Positions 43,707 through 43,865 of a DNA stretch of 43,865 nt are shown here, in pieces; the stretch's first letter is position 1, and each line of letters opens with the position of its first letter. The notes under the pieces were generated by a model, which saw only the letters and a program-made list of their open reading frames with translations, did not search any database and had not been told where the DNA came from. The DNA is from Gammaproteobacteria bacterium (GTDB lineage Bacteria; Pseudomonadota; Gammaproteobacteria; Pseudomonadales; Azotimanducaceae): the NCBI GenBank assembly GCA_002689445.1, contig NZGC01000086.1:1-43865 (forward strand), read 5' to 3'. The translations under genes were made by a program, and so were the position numbers.

Positions 43707-43865
43707 ATGAGCCTTTCTGATGCCTCCTCCCAGGTCCCTTTGATCAGCCTCCAATTCGCCGAGGAATCCGGTGAGGGGCTGGTCGAGCTGAACAAGGCCT
43801 GCCAGCAACACGGTTTTTTTCTGCTGACTGACCACGGCCTTGATGGCGCGATTGACGCTATGTGG
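43707..43865 (+). CDS. Isopenicillin N synthase-like Fe(II) dioxygenase, N-terminal fragment (cut by window end)
   Basis: The ATG at 43707 opens a frame that runs to the window end (53 codons). It begins MSLSDASSQVPLISLQF and continues with LVELNKACQQHGFFLLTDHGLD. The PLIxLxF start and the ACxxHGFFxLxxHG segment are the DIOX_N signature of the 2-oxoglutarate/Fe(II)-dependent dioxygenase superfamily (isopenicillin N synthase-like). The catalytic HxD...H triad lies beyond the window. It is divergent from the Rieske oxygenase gene. Confidence 0.85.
   Translation, partial: MSLSDASSQVPLISLQFAEESGEGLVELNKACQQHGFFLLTDHGLDGAIDAMW

Overview
The window reads as chromosomal DNA of a gammaproteobacterium, probably a free-living aquatic or marine lineage. 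I cannot name the genus. The evidence is gene order: rpoE-rseA next to nadB and ygfX-sdhE-ygfZ; lysS-prfB-recJ-hom and dsbC-xerD; rplS-trmD-rimM-rpsP next to ffh, ypjD and corB. Much of this order is shared with Pseudomonas-type genomes. No rRNA, tRNA, insertion sequence, prophage or CRISPR array is visible. Coding density is high and both strands are used.

Region by region. Positions 1-4.7 kb hold the start of rseA, the envelope-stress sigma factor rpoE, nadB (NAD synthesis), ygfX-sdhE (flavinylation of succinate dehydrogenase), a 640-bp repeat-bearing intergenic stretch, and ygfZ. Positions 4.9-15.6 kb are one long leftward block: an MFS transporter, xerD, dsbC, alaC, hom, recJ, prfB (with a programmed +1 frameshift), lysS and ung. 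Positions 15.9-19.5 kb are the leftward translation block ffh, rpsP-rimM-trmD-rplS. Positions 19.8-21.9 kb are the rightward membrane pair ypjD-corB. Then come leuA with a leucine-rich leader ORF, a gamma-class carbonic anhydrase, two head-to-head Nudix hydrolases, purL, a free-methionine-sulfoxide reductase, tadA and nnrU.

From about 31.5 kb onward the content becomes accessory and catabolic. It has a COG0523 (CobW-like) GTPase coupled to an Amidohydro_3 hydrolase, an LLM flavin oxidoreductase, an acyl-CoA-dehydrogenase-fold flavin monooxygenase, acnD-prpF of the 2-methylcitrate route, a haloalkane-dehalogenase-like hydrolase, a Rieske non-haem-iron oxygenase and the start of an isopenicillin-N-synthase-like dioxygenase cut by the window end. 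Together this suggests uptake and oxidative breakdown of unusual organic compounds, but no substrate can be read from sequence.

The most interesting non-obvious items are: a 33-codon leucine-rich leader ORF (23890-23991) placed like an attenuator peptide upstream of leuA; helically phased 11-bp tandem repeats and a 19-bp triplicated motif with one inverted copy between sdhE and ygfZ; a sigma-E-like promoter in front of rpoE; and the metallochaperone-type GTPase coupled to an amidohydrolase. I saw no clearly new multi-gene system.
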